Positions 6,053 to 13,985 of a DNA stretch of 14,737 nucleotides are shown here, piece by piece (within the stretch, counting starts at the first letter, position 1; each line of letters begins with the position of its first letter). The notes under the pieces are model-generated. The model saw only the letters and a program-made list of their open reading frames with translations. It had not been told where the DNA came from and did no database searches. The translations under genes and the position numbers were made by a program. This DNA is from Phycisphaerae bacterium SM23_33. GTDB lineage: Bacteria; Planctomycetota; Phycisphaerae; SM23-33. The stretch lies in NCBI GenBank assembly GCA_001303665.1, contig LJUF01000033.1, positions 1-14,737 on the forward strand, in the 5' to 3' direction.

Positions 6053-8920
6053 ATGTTACAGAGAACGGGCATTTTCGCGATCCTGGCGTTCGGTCTGTGC
6101 GCGCGGGCGCAGACGACCATCCAGTGGGATTCCAAGGACGTCGTCGAAAGCCGGATGACCAACTACAAGTACCACTTCGGCCCCCCCTACGAGAAGCCCA
6201 AGGACCCGAAGGCCCCCAATCCGGGCTCCAACTACGGCAGCGCCACCCTGACGGTCACGGACGAGCCGCCCCGGCTGCTCGACCGCGTGCTCAAGCGCGA
6301 CGCCGCCATCAGCGGCAGCATCACCGCCGCCCCCAAAAACGCGGAATCCGGATCGGTCTGGCTCGAGGACAACTACGGCCGCGTGCTTGACCGGGCCGAG
6401 CTCGCCCGGCCCGACTTCGCCTTCAAGCTGGACGCCTCCCGGTCGCTGCACACCGGGCTGTACCTGAAGGCCGAACTGAAGGCCGGCGAGAAGCGCCTCT
6501 GGTCGGGCTCGCAGGACGTCCGCATGGTGCCGGGCGACGAGGACCCCTGGGGCGACTTCATCCTGGGCGTGTACAACATGGGCACGAGGTCCGGCACGGG
6601 CGAGCTCTGGCGGGAGATGGGCCTGGGCCACCGGGCGGTGCAGACCACCGGCTCGCCCGCCTTCCCCGTCCAGAACGACCTGCAATTTCACTCCTCCAAC
6701 ATCCTGTACTCGCTGCTGGGGCTGTACCACCGCGACTACCAGCGCTGGCGCGAGATCAAGGCCAGCCAGGCCAAGGCCCGCGGCCCGATCCAGCTCGCCC
6801 GCCACCGCTGCCTGAGCGACCCGAAGGAAGAGGAGTTCATGCGGATCATCCTGACGGCCGCGGCCCTGCGCTTCCGGCCGTTCCGGCCGCTGCACTACAG
6901 CATCGGCGACGAGATCGGCATCGGGGACATGGCCAGCCCGCACGACCTGTGCGGCTCGCAATGGTGCCTGGGGCGCTACCGCGACTGGCTGAAGCAGGGC
7001 TACGGCAGCATCGCCAACCTCAACGCCCAGTGGGCAACCGCCTACAAGGATTGGGACGAGGTGGAGATGTTCTCCAACTGGCAGGCCCTGGAGCGGGCCA
7101 AGACCGCCAATTTCTCGCCCTGGGCAGACCGGCTGGAGTTCATGGACGACGTGCTGTGGGGCTTCGTGGCCAAGGGGGTGCAGATCATCCGCGGCATCGA
7201 CCCGCAGGCCCGCTGCAACGTCTCCGGCGTCCAGCAGCCTTCCTGCTGGGGCTTCGACCACTGGAAGCTCAGCCGCACCGTCAACTGCGCCACCCCCTAC
7301 GAGATCGGCGAAAGCCCCGACGTGCTGATGAGCTTCTACGACGACGGCCGCACGGGCAAGGTGCACATGCCCGGCTTCGGGGCGGACGCCGAGGGGCTGT
7401 GGCGCTCGTTCCTGCGCGGCTACGCCATCGCCCAGCAGTGGGATTCCTTCGGCGGCAACGTCTACTCCCGGATGATCGACATCGACCAGAAGAAGCCGAC
7501 CGATCTCGGCAAGACGGTCAAGGCGTTCGCCGACTGGGTGCACGCCGGCCCGGGGCGGCTGCGAAACCGGGCCGAGCGCCTGCGCGACCCGGTGGCCATC
7601 CTGTACTCCCAGCCCTCGCTGCGCGGAAACTGGATCCTGGAGATGACCGTCCGCCCCGACGTGCACGACGGCGGCGACGGCTGGATCACCCGCGGCTCCT
7701 GGAGCGTCCGCCAGCGCGAGCTGTCCTTCCGCGTGCGGGTCTCGTGGGTGCAGTGGATGCACGACGTGGGCGTCTGGCCGAAGTTCGTGGACGCCAGCCA
7801 GGTGGACGACGGCTACCTCACCCGCAGCGGCTTCAAGGTGCTGGTGCTGCCGCGGGCGGTGGCGCTTTCGGACCGGACGGCCGAGGCCATCCGCGACTTC
7901 GCCGCCGCCGGCGGGACGGTCATCGCCGACACCTGGCCCGGCCTCGTGGACGAGCACTGCCGCATCCGCAAAGCCGGCGTGCTGGACGAGCTGTTCGGCG
8001 TCCGCCGCGGCGACTGGCGCCAGGTGAATACGGCCAGGCTCGCGCCCGGCGGCACCGGCATCAAGCTGGGCGGGCTGAACCTGCCCTTCGTGCCGCTGGA
8101 GACGACCCTCAAGGCCGATGCGGCCGAGGCCGGCGCAACCTTCAATGGCGCCGACGCGGCCGTCTCGCGCCGGGTCGGTCGCGGCCGGGTGCTGTACCTG
8201 AACTTCCGCCTGGAGAGCTATTTCCTGCACCGCCTCTCGCCCGGCATGACCACGGCGGCACGCAAGTTCCTGCTGGAGACGCTGGCCGAGGCCGGCGTCA
8301 AGCCCCTGTTCACGGTGCGGCTGCCCGGCAGGGACCTGCCCTTCCACGTCGCCGGCCACGACGTCTGCGCCTACCGCAGCGGCCGCGGATACCTGGTGGG
8401 CGTCATGCCCAACCCCACGGTCATGCACAGCGAGGTCGGCGGCGTCGAGACCCGCTACAAGGAGATCAAGGACAACGTCTTCCTCAAGGCCCACCCGGCC
8501 GAGTTGACGGTACCGGCCGGGCTGTGGGTGTACGACATGACCGACGGCGGCAAGGCCCTGGGGCAGGTGGGCCGCGCCGGCTTCACCAGCCAGCCGCTCA
8601 CCGGGCGGTTCTACGCCTGCTGGCCCTTCGAGATCCGCGACCTCACCGCCAACGCCGAGCTGACGCCCCAGCGCCACCTGAAGATCGCCGGCCGCCTCGT
8701 GACCTCCGCGCCGGTGACCGACGAAAAGCTGGCGGTGCACCTGCGCGTCCTCCGCCCGGACGGCTCGGAGCAGCGGGCCTACCGCCGCACCATCGACTGC
8801 CGGCGGAACGACTTCGCCCTCGATCTGCCCCTGGCCGTCAACGAGCACGGCGACTGGCGCGTGGTCGTCCGCGAGCCCTGCACGGGGAAACAGGCAAGTG
8901 TGAATGTCAGGCTGCCATGA
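6053..8920 (+). CDS. Secreted GH42-like glycoside hydrolase B, paralogue of hydrolase A
   Basis: This 955-residue exported protein shares the plan of the gene at 2670. Seen: a signal peptide (1-20, GIFAILAFGLCARA); an extended N-terminal region to about 250 with a Pro-rich stretch (42-60); then the core with HYSIGDEIGIGD (281-292), PHDLCGSQWCLGRYRDWL (296-313), YGSIANLNAQW (317-327), NFSPWADRLEFMDDVLWG (353-370) and PYEIGES (415-421). GFKVLVLPRAVALSD (593-607) and AGGTVIADTWPG (619-630) mark the trimerisation-type domain. Glu287 is the likely acid/base. Glu417 or Glu420 is a candidate nucleophile; the matching positions in hydrolase A read Tyr and Asn. A strong GGAGG lies 7 nt before the ATG. 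The GH94 gene starts 61 bp downstream, so the two are probably co-transcribed. Substrate unknown; a beta-linked galactoside, or a related sugar, is only a family-level guess. Confidence 0.87.
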   Translation: MLQRTGIFAILAFGLCARAQTTIQWDSKDVVESRMTNYKYHFGPPYEKPKDPKAPNPGSNYGSATLTVTDEPPRLLDRVLKRDAAISGSITAAPKNAESGSVWLEDNYGRVLDRAELARPDFAFKLDASRSLHTGLYLKAELKAGEKRLWSGSQDVRMVPGDEDPWGDFILGVYNMGTRSGTGELWREMGLGHRAVQTTGSPAFPVQNDLQFHSSNILYSLLGLYHRDYQRWREIKASQAKARGPIQLARHRCLSDPKEEEFMRIILTAAALRFRPFRPLHYSIGDEIGIGDMASPHDLCGSQWCLGRYRDWLKQGYGSIANLNAQWATAYKDWDEVEMFSNWQALERAKTANFSPWADRLEFMDDVLWGFVAKGVQIIRGIDPQARCNVSGVQQPSCWGFDHWKLSRTVNCATPYEIGESPDVLMSFYDDGRTGKVHMPGFGADAEGLWRSFLRGYAIAQQWDSFGGNVYSRMIDIDQKKPTDLGKTVKAFADWVHAGPGRLRNRAERLRDPVAILYSQPSLRGNWILEMTVRPDVHDGGDGWITRGSWSVRQRELSFRVRVSWVQWMHDVGVWPKFVDASQVDDGYLTRSGFKVLVLPRAVALSDRTAEAIRDFAAAGGTVIADTWPGLVDEHCRIRKAGVLDELFGVRRGDWRQVNTARLAPGGTGIKLGGLNLPFVPLETTLKADAAEAGATFNGADAAVSRRVGRGRVLYLNFRLESYFLHRLSPGMTTAARKFLLETLAEAGVKPLFTVRLPGRDLPFHVAGHDVCAYRSGRGYLVGVMPNPTVMHSEVGGVETRYKEIKDNVFLKAHPAELTVPAGLWVYDMTDGGKALGQVGRAGFTSQPLTGRFYACWPFEIRDLTANAELTPQRHLKIAGRLVTSAPVTDEKLAVHLRVLRPDGSEQRAYRRTIDCRRNDFALDLPLAVNEHGDWRVVVREPCTGKQASVNVRLP

Positions 8921-8981
8921 CGGTGTTTCCGCGAGCCGGCAAGCCGCCGCCGGCCGGCCCGCACTGGTCCTGGGGTATGCG

Positions 8982-11396
8982 ATGGCCCGATACGGCTACT
9001 TCGACAATGCCAACCGCGAGTACGTCATCACCCACCCGGCCCTGCCGCAGAGCTGGTACAACTACATCCGCAACGACGAGTACACCGCCCTGGTCTCCCA
9101 CACCGGCGGCGGCACGTCGTTCTGGAAAGACCCGGTGCGGCTGCGGCTGCTGCGGTACAAGTTCCACCTGGCGCCGTACGACCGCCCCGGGCGGTACGTT
9201 TACATCCGCGACCGGCAGAGCGGCCGGTACTGGTCGGCCACCTGGGCCCCGGTGCAGACGCCGCTGCATCGCACCCGCTTCGAGTGCCGCGTGGGGCTCG
9301 GCTACAACCGCGTCACCACCCGCTATGACGGCGTCGAGGCCGAGATGCTGTACTTCGTCCCGCCGGACGACGCCCTGGAGATCTGGCACCTGACGCTGAC
9401 CAACCGCTGCCGCCGGCGGCGAAAGCTGCGGACCTTCTCCTACGCCGAGTGGGCCGTCTGGGGCGTGCTCCGCGACCTGCTGAACATCGACAACGCCGCC
9501 GCCTGCGCCCGCTGCCGCTATGACGACGGCGTCTTCTGGCACACCACCCCCAACGACGTCGGCGCCAGCATCGGCACCTCCAAGTGGGTCTTCCCGATCG
9601 GCTACTTCACCTCCGACGCCCAGCCCGCCGGCTACGACGGCAGCCGCGACCACTTCCTCGGCGTCGGGCGGGACGAGTCGCGCCCCATCGTCGTCGAGCG
9701 CGGCCGGCCGTCCAACCTGTGCGCCAACGGGCTGTACCCGCTGGGCGGCCTGGCCCACGACTGGGACCTGGCGCCCGGCGAGTCCCGCACGATCACCTAC
9801 CAGCTCGGCGCGGGCATGTCGAAGGGCCCGCTACGGCGGCGGATCCAGAAGTACCGCAAGCCGGCCGCGGTCCAGGCCGCGTTCGAAAAATTACAGCGCA
9901 TCTGGGACGAGCGCCTTTCGACCTTTCAGGCCCGCACGCCCGACGGGCGCTTCGACACGGTCGTGAACATCTGGAACCCCTATCAGGTCATCAACGTGAC
10001 CGCCAGCGGCACCGGCATGTCGCCGGTGAGCTGGGGCGCCGGCAGCAGCATGGGCTTCCGCGACAGCGGGCAGTCCGTGCTGTCGGCCGCGGCCCTGGAC
10101 CCGCCCCTGGCCGGCCGGACCGTGCGCATCCTCTCGCACGTGCAGCATCGCGACGGCACGCTGACCAAGAACTTCGCCCCGCCGCCCTGGGAGGAGCTGT
10201 CCAGGTCGCGGTCCACCGCGGCTTGGGCCCTCGGCGAGAGCGGCTTCCTGGACAACCAGGCCTGGTACCCCATCTTCGTCAACGCCTACCTGAAAGAGAC
10301 CGGCCGGCTGGGCCTGCTGAAGGAGAAGTTCCCCTTCGCCCAGGGCGGCCGGCGGACGCTGCTGGCGAAGATGGTGCTGGCGATGGAGGTGCTTTGGAAT
10401 CGTCGCGGCCCGCACGGCCTGCCGGCCACCGGGCACGCCGACTGGAACGACTGCCTCAACCCCGCGAGCAAGGACTCCGAGAGCGTCTTCAACGCCATGC
10501 TGTTCTGCGCCGGCTGCCGGGCCCTGGAGGAAATCTTCGCCGAGCTGAAGCGGCGGCGGGATACGAAGCTCTGGGCCAGCCGGCGGGCGAAGATGGCCCG
10601 CGCCCTCGAGGCCCACGCCTGGGACGGGGCCTGGTACCGCCGCATGTTCCTCGCCAAGGGCGGGCGCATCCTGGGCAGCCGGCGCTCCGCGAAATGGGGC
10701 AGGATCTTCCTGGAGCCGCAGGTATGGGCGGGGCTGTGCGGGGCGCTGAATCCCGCCCGGGCCTGCCGCGCCATGGACAGCGCCCGCAGGACGCTCAGCA
10801 CGCCCTTCGGCCTGCGGCTGCTGGCCCCGCCCTGCCCCGGATTCGAGCGGGAGGTCGGCAGCCTCGGCATCCTCAACATGGGCTTCAAGGAGAACGGCTC
10901 GGTCTACAGCCACGCCAACGCCTGGGCCGCCTGCGCCGAGGCCGCCCTCGGCCGCGGCGACCTCGCCTTCCAAACCTTCATGGACTTCCAGCCGATCATG
11001 CGAAACGACCAGGCCGAGGTCCGCGAGATCGAGCCCTACGTCCTCGGCGCCCAGGTCCAGGCCGAGCCGTTCATCCAGCCCGGCCGCGGGCGAAACCCCT
11101 GGGTCACCGGCAGCGCCACCTGGACCTGGCTGGCGGCGACGCAGTACATCCTGGGCATCCGCCCGGAATACCACGGCCTGCGGATCGACCCGTGCATCCC
11201 GGCCGGCTGGGCCGGCTTCACCGCCACGCGGCGCTTCCGCGGGGCCTTCTACGACATCGAGGTCCGCAACCCGCGCCGCCTCTGCCGCGGCGTCAGCCGC
11301 CTACGGGTGGACGGAAGGGAAGTGCCGGGTGCGGTCGCGCCGCTGCCGGCCCACCCCGGCCGGCGCGTCGCGGTCGAGGCCGTCCTGGAGGGATAA
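8982..11396 (+). CDS. GH94 glycoside phosphorylase (cellobiose/chitobiose phosphorylase family)
   Basis: This 804-residue cytosolic enzyme should split a beta-linked disaccharide with inorganic phosphate, yielding a sugar 1-phosphate and a free sugar without using ATP. Seen: the family opening MARYGYFDNANREYVITHP; TGGGTSFWKDP and RPGRYVYIRD in the N-terminal beta-sandwich; VNIWNPYQ (328-335); MGFRDSGQ (357-364), with Arg360 and Asp361 of the sugar-binding site; and HADWNDCLN with Asp490 as catalytic acid. The C-terminal GIRPEYHGLRIDPCIPAGW (from 725) is also typical. The start at 8982 is set by the family N-terminus; an in-frame ATG at 8904 would overlap hydrolase B by 17 bp and add 26 residues unlike the family. 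Several regions usually conserved are altered (FAPPPWEEL, DNQAWYP, PGRGRNPWVTG), so disaccharide specificity is open. There is no signal peptide. Length is normal. Confidence 0.93.
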   Translation: MARYGYFDNANREYVITHPALPQSWYNYIRNDEYTALVSHTGGGTSFWKDPVRLRLLRYKFHLAPYDRPGRYVYIRDRQSGRYWSATWAPVQTPLHRTRFECRVGLGYNRVTTRYDGVEAEMLYFVPPDDALEIWHLTLTNRCRRRRKLRTFSYAEWAVWGVLRDLLNIDNAAACARCRYDDGVFWHTTPNDVGASIGTSKWVFPIGYFTSDAQPAGYDGSRDHFLGVGRDESRPIVVERGRPSNLCANGLYPLGGLAHDWDLAPGESRTITYQLGAGMSKGPLRRRIQKYRKPAAVQAAFEKLQRIWDERLSTFQARTPDGRFDTVVNIWNPYQVINVTASGTGMSPVSWGAGSSMGFRDSGQSVLSAAALDPPLAGRTVRILSHVQHRDGTLTKNFAPPPWEELSRSRSTAAWALGESGFLDNQAWYPIFVNAYLKETGRLGLLKEKFPFAQGGRRTLLAKMVLAMEVLWNRRGPHGLPATGHADWNDCLNPASKDSESVFNAMLFCAGCRALEEIFAELKRRRDTKLWASRRAKMARALEAHAWDGAWYRRMFLAKGGRILGSRRSAKWGRIFLEPQVWAGLCGALNPARACRAMDSARRTLSTPFGLRLLAPPCPGFEREVGSLGILNMGFKENGSVYSHANAWAACAEAALGRGDLAFQTFMDFQPIMRNDQAEVREIEPYVLGAQVQAEPFIQPGRGRNPWVTGSATWTWLAATQYILGIRPEYHGLRIDPCIPAGWAGFTATRRFRGAFYDIEVRNPRRLCRGVSRLRVDGREVPGAVAPLPAHPGRRVAVEAVLEG

Positions 11397-11419
11397 GCGC
11401 GAGGCAATCCAGGCTCCGG

Positions 11420-11470
11420 CCCGGCCGCCGCGGCCGCCGGCGGGGCTCGCGGGGAAACTTTTCCTTTTCC
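11420..11470 (+). terminator. Possible terminator after the GH94 gene
   Basis: GC-rich self-complementary sequence, including the palindrome CCGCCGGCGG (11435-11444), precedes the T-rich run TTTTCCTTTTCC. The stems are overlapping and imperfect, and the T-run is broken by cytosines, so termination is plausible but weakly supported. Confidence 0.27.
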
Positions 11471-11507
11471 TGTCGCAAAGCCCGCCGCCGAAGCGACCAT
11501 TGCGCGA

Positions 11508-11519
11508 GGATTCGAATCC
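11508..11519. promoter_or_regulatory. Perfect 12-bp palindrome upstream of the sigma factor start
   Basis: GGATTCGAATCC is identical to its reverse complement and lies 19 bp before the ATG at 11539. It could be an operator bound by a dimeric regulator or a leader structure. Its lower GC makes it stand out locally. Its function is not established. Confidence 0.4.
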
Positions 11520-11538
11520 CGGCGTCCCCGAGGAACCC

Positions 11539-12105
11539 ATGTGCCGGACCGACGGATACTTTGTTCAGCGATGCCTGAACGGCAGGCCTGAGGAGTTCCG
11601 GCATCTGATAGAGCGCTATCAGGGCGTTCTGCTGTCGCAGCTTACGGGCCTGCTCGGCAGCGCCGACCGGGCCGAGGAGGCCGCCCAGGAGGCCTTCGTG
11701 CGGGCCTACTTTGCACTGGGGCGGCTGCGGCGGGCCGACTCGTTCTTCAGTTGGCTGGTGGGCATCGCCACCCGGGTGGCGGCCGACCAGCAGAGACGCG
11801 ACGCCCGGCGGCGCCAGGCGGTCCGGGCGGCGGCCGAGCTGGCTACACCGGCGCCCGGGGCCGCCTCGGCGGGCGCGGCCGACCAGCCGCTGCGCCGGGC
11901 CGTGGCCGGCCTCCCCGAGGATTACCGCCAGGCCATCCTGCTGCGGTACTACGCCGGCCTGTCCTGCGCGGAGCTGGCCGAGCGGCTGGGCAAGCCGCTG
12001 GGCACGGTGACCAAGACACTGTCTCGGGCCTACGCCATGCTGCGCGAGGCGTTGGCCGGCGACGAGGGCCGCCCGAAGCCAAGAGATCACGAGGTGGACT
12101 CATGA
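11539..12105 (+). CDS. ECF-type RNA polymerase sigma factor
   Basis: This 188-residue protein directs RNA polymerase to a regulon-specific promoter set. Seen: sigma region 2 (about 19-88), with EEFRHLIERYQGVLLSQL, the AEEAAQEAFVRAYFALGRL core-binding helix and SFFSWLVGIATRVAADQQRR; a short Ala/Pro-rich linker (about 93-116); and sigma region 4 (117-172), with LPEDYRQAILLRYYAGLSC and the helix-turn-helix ELAERLGKPLGTVTKTLSRAY. Regions 1 and 3 are absent, as in all ECF factors. GAGGA sits 4 nt before the start. Its stop codon overlaps the start of the anti-sigma gene in ATGA, indicating translational coupling. Being placed among glycan-degradation genes suggests that it controls them, but no matching promoter pair could be identified by eye, so the regulon is inference. 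Confidence 0.95.
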   Translation: MCRTDGYFVQRCLNGRPEEFRHLIERYQGVLLSQLTGLLGSADRAEEAAQEAFVRAYFALGRLRRADSFFSWLVGIATRVAADQQRRDARRRQAVRAAAELATPAPGAASAGAADQPLRRAVAGLPEDYRQAILLRYYAGLSCAELAERLGKPLGTVTKTLSRAYAMLREALAGDEGRPKPRDHEVDS

Positions 12106-13856
12106 ACTGCCAGGAATGTCAAGAACAGTTGACGGCCTACGTCGAAGGGCTGTTGGACGAACCCACTCGCCGGGACGCCGAGGCGCACTTGCAGTCGTGT
12201 CCCGGCTGCCGGGCAGAGTGCGAGAAAACCCGTGGCCTGCGCGCCCGGCTGACGGCCGACGCTGAGACGACCGCACAGACGTCGTTAGCCGGGCCGGTCA
12301 TGGACGCCATCCTGCGAAAACAGACGAGTAAACTCAGGAGAATCGCCATGCTGAAGAAATACACAAGGGCCGGACTGGTCCCCGCGGCGGCCACGATCGC
12401 GGCCGCTGTCATCCTGTGCTACGCGATGCTCGGCGGCGGGGCCTCACTGAGCCTGGCCGAGGTCCAGGCCGCCGTGGCCGAGCAGTCCTGGGTGCACGTC
12501 ACCTACGACACCGGGCCCTTCGTGGAGCAATGGGTTTGTCTGGCCGACGGCAACACGTACTGCAAACGCCGGGACGGGGACGTCGTCTTCGCGGACTGGG
12601 CCAGGAACCTCCGGTATTGGTACGACCAGCGGGCCCGATACATCTCCGTGGACCAGCCGGCCACCTGTCCCGGCGGCCAGGTCCCGCCATGGCAGCCACA
12701 GACCGCCTGGCAGCACGTGGTCGGCCCCTACGAGCAGCTCGCCGGGGAGCCCGCCCCAACCGCCGGCGTCGAAACGGAGCACGACGAGCTCGACGGCAAG
12801 AAGACGATCCGGTTCGATCTGTACTACAAGGACGCAACCGGAAAGGACATCCTGCTGACCCAGTTGTGGGCCGACCCCAAGACCCGCCTTCCCGTGCGGC
12901 GGCGCGACCGGCTGCAACTGGCGCACAGGAAACAGTTCAAGCAGGAGTGGGCCACGGGCCTTTATGACTTCCCCCCCAAGGGCCCTTCAAGCCTGTACGA
13001 CCTGGGTGTGCCGCGGGACGTGCCCGTCCGCAAGCAGCTCGCGCCGGAGCACTGGGCCGGCGAGGTCAGGAAGGTCGTCGAGGCCGCGGAGCAGGCCCGG
13101 CAGCAATTCCCCCGCCGGTATCGGGCCGTGGTGTGGCGGGATCAGCAGAGGAGCGAGATCGACATCCTTTACCGCGACGGGGTCAGAATCCGCCAGGAGC
13201 GGTACTTCAGCCTGGACCCGGCCGGGGAGGGCGGGAAGGCGGCCCAATACTCCCTGGCGGTGCCGACGACGCCTGAGAAGATCCTGGAATGGGCCAGGGG
13301 CCAGGTGCCGGTGTCGATCGGGCTGGCGGACGGGGAAACGGAGTACTCAAGGCGCAATTCGCTTCCCTGGCACAATAGGACAACCACCGTGAGGGTGCTG
13401 AAGTACCGCAAGCGCGACCTCCTGGCCAAGGGCAGCCGCCCGGAGGAGATCCAGTGGCCCTTGGACAGAATGGGCCCGCCCGAGATCCTCGAGCATACGC
13501 CGGAAACGCCGGCAGGGTGTATCGCCCTGCGCTTCGAGGGCGGCAATTCCCGCTCCGACTATTACGTCGATCCCTCACACGATTACATCTGCGTGAAGCA
13601 GCTGCAGTGGCGAACCCGTGACGGTAAGTGGGAGAAGGAAAGGGAATCCTGGCTGTTCGACCTCCGTCGCCTGCCGGGCAGACAGTGGTACGCCACCCGG
13701 CGCCTGTTCATCGGCTACGGGGACTCGACCAGAAACATCAGCTCCAGCAAGTTGTTCTGGAACATCGACGTGGAGGTCCTGGAGGACGGGCAGTTCCCGG
13801 CGGGGACCTTTGACGGCGAGAAACTTCTCGAGGGGGCCAAGGTGGAGAGCTACTGA
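12102..13856 (+). CDS. Membrane zinc-finger anti-sigma factor with a large extracytoplasmic domain
   Basis: This 584-residue protein should hold the ECF sigma factor at the inner membrane until a signal is received outside. Seen: an N-terminal zinc-binding anti-sigma domain, with Cys3-x2-Cys6 and the diagnostic H29-x3-C33-x2-C36 (HLQSCPGC); a short linker; one membrane segment (about 91-110, GLVPAAATIAAAVILCYAML); then about 470 residues outside the cytoplasm, starting SLAEVQAAVAEQSWVHVTY. This part has two beta-rich halves (about 130-300 and 305-580), each with Asp-Gly-x-Tyr or Arg-type strand pairs. They recall the LolA/RseB-like domains attached to some anti-sigma factors, which is a tentative resemblance only. 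The start overlaps the sigma stop by 4 bp. The protein is much longer than simple anti-sigma factors (about 100-250 residues). An AGGAG 7 nt before Met83 may allow a second product. Confidence 0.9.
   Translation: MNCQECQEQLTAYVEGLLDEPTRRDAEAHLQSCPGCRAECEKTRGLRARLTADAETTAQTSLAGPVMDAILRKQTSKLRRIAMLKKYTRAGLVPAAATIAAAVILCYAMLGGGASLSLAEVQAAVAEQSWVHVTYDTGPFVEQWVCLADGNTYCKRRDGDVVFADWARNLRYWYDQRARYISVDQPATCPGGQVPPWQPQTAWQHVVGPYEQLAGEPAPTAGVETEHDELDGKKTIRFDLYYKDATGKDILLTQLWADPKTRLPVRRRDRLQLAHRKQFKQEWATGLYDFPPKGPSSLYDLGVPRDVPVRKQLAPEHWAGEVRKVVEAAEQARQQFPRRYRAVVWRDQQRSEIDILYRDGVRIRQERYFSLDPAGEGGKAAQYSLAVPTTPEKILEWARGQVPVSIGLADGETEYSRRNSLPWHNRTTTVRVLKYRKRDLLAKGSRPEEIQWPLDRMGPPEILEHTPETPAGCIALRFEGGNSRSDYYVDPSHDYICVKQLQWRTRDGKWEKERESWLFDLRRLPGRQWYATRRLFIGYGDSTRNISSSKLFWNIDVEVLEDGQFPAGTFDGEKLLEGAKVESY
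12336..12350 (+). promoter_or_regulatory. Internal ribosome-binding site and in-frame start inside the anti-sigma gene
   Basis: AGGAG (12336-12340) is followed by 7 nt and an in-frame ATG (12348-12350, Met83). Translation from here gives MLKKYTRAGLVPAAATIAAA, which looks like a complete signal-anchor N-terminus. The product would keep the membrane segment and external domain but lack the zinc finger. This ribosome site is better than the one visible at the ATGA overlap. Confidence 0.5.
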
Positions 13857-13985
13857 CCGCCGGCGGCACGTTCTTGCCAAGGCGGGGCCGGACCCGGTAG
13901 AAGTATGCGCTCATTGCCTGTCGCGAAGGTCTGAAGCGCAAGTTCGAGGATCGGGGCGGCCCGGCGGAGATCGAAGGAGCTTGCC
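13857..13985. other. Gap between the anti-sigma and GH4 genes
   Basis: This 129 bp gap has a perfect CCGCCGGCGG palindrome at its start (13857-13866), without a T-run, and a strong AAGGAG (13974-13979) 6 nt before the GH4 start. No promoter boxes, RNA gene or small ORF could be supported. Confidence 0.45.

Larger units (their letters stand above)
11397..11538. other. Gap upstream of the sigma factor gene
   Basis: This 142 bp gap holds a very GC-rich, self-complementary tract (about 11417-11450), then GGGGAAAC and a pyrimidine run TTTTCCTTTTCC (11459-11470), and then a perfect 12-bp palindrome (11508-11519). A GGAAAC (11453-11458) followed by GTCGC (from 11472) faintly resembles an ECF-type promoter, but the 13 bp spacing is too short, so no promoter is called. 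GAGGA at 11530-11534 is the ribosome-binding site for the ATG at 11539. Confidence 0.5.

Noticed and set aside
2718..8848. Very long minus-strand open frames (2718-5261 and 6056-8848) opposite the two hydrolase genes
   Set aside because: They are low-complexity shadows created by high GC at third codon positions; no motifs, signal peptides or ribosome sites, while the plus strand carries clear families.
8904..8981. Upstream ATG at 8904 as start of the GH94 gene
   Set aside because: It adds 26 residues not found in the family and overlaps the previous gene; the family N-terminus begins at 8982. Not fully excluded, because ribosome-site evidence is weak for both.
11500..11530. tRNA T-arm-like sequence GGATTCGAATCC
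   Set aside because: The stem of a T-arm does not form in the correct register, and no acceptor, D or anticodon arm can be found on either strand.
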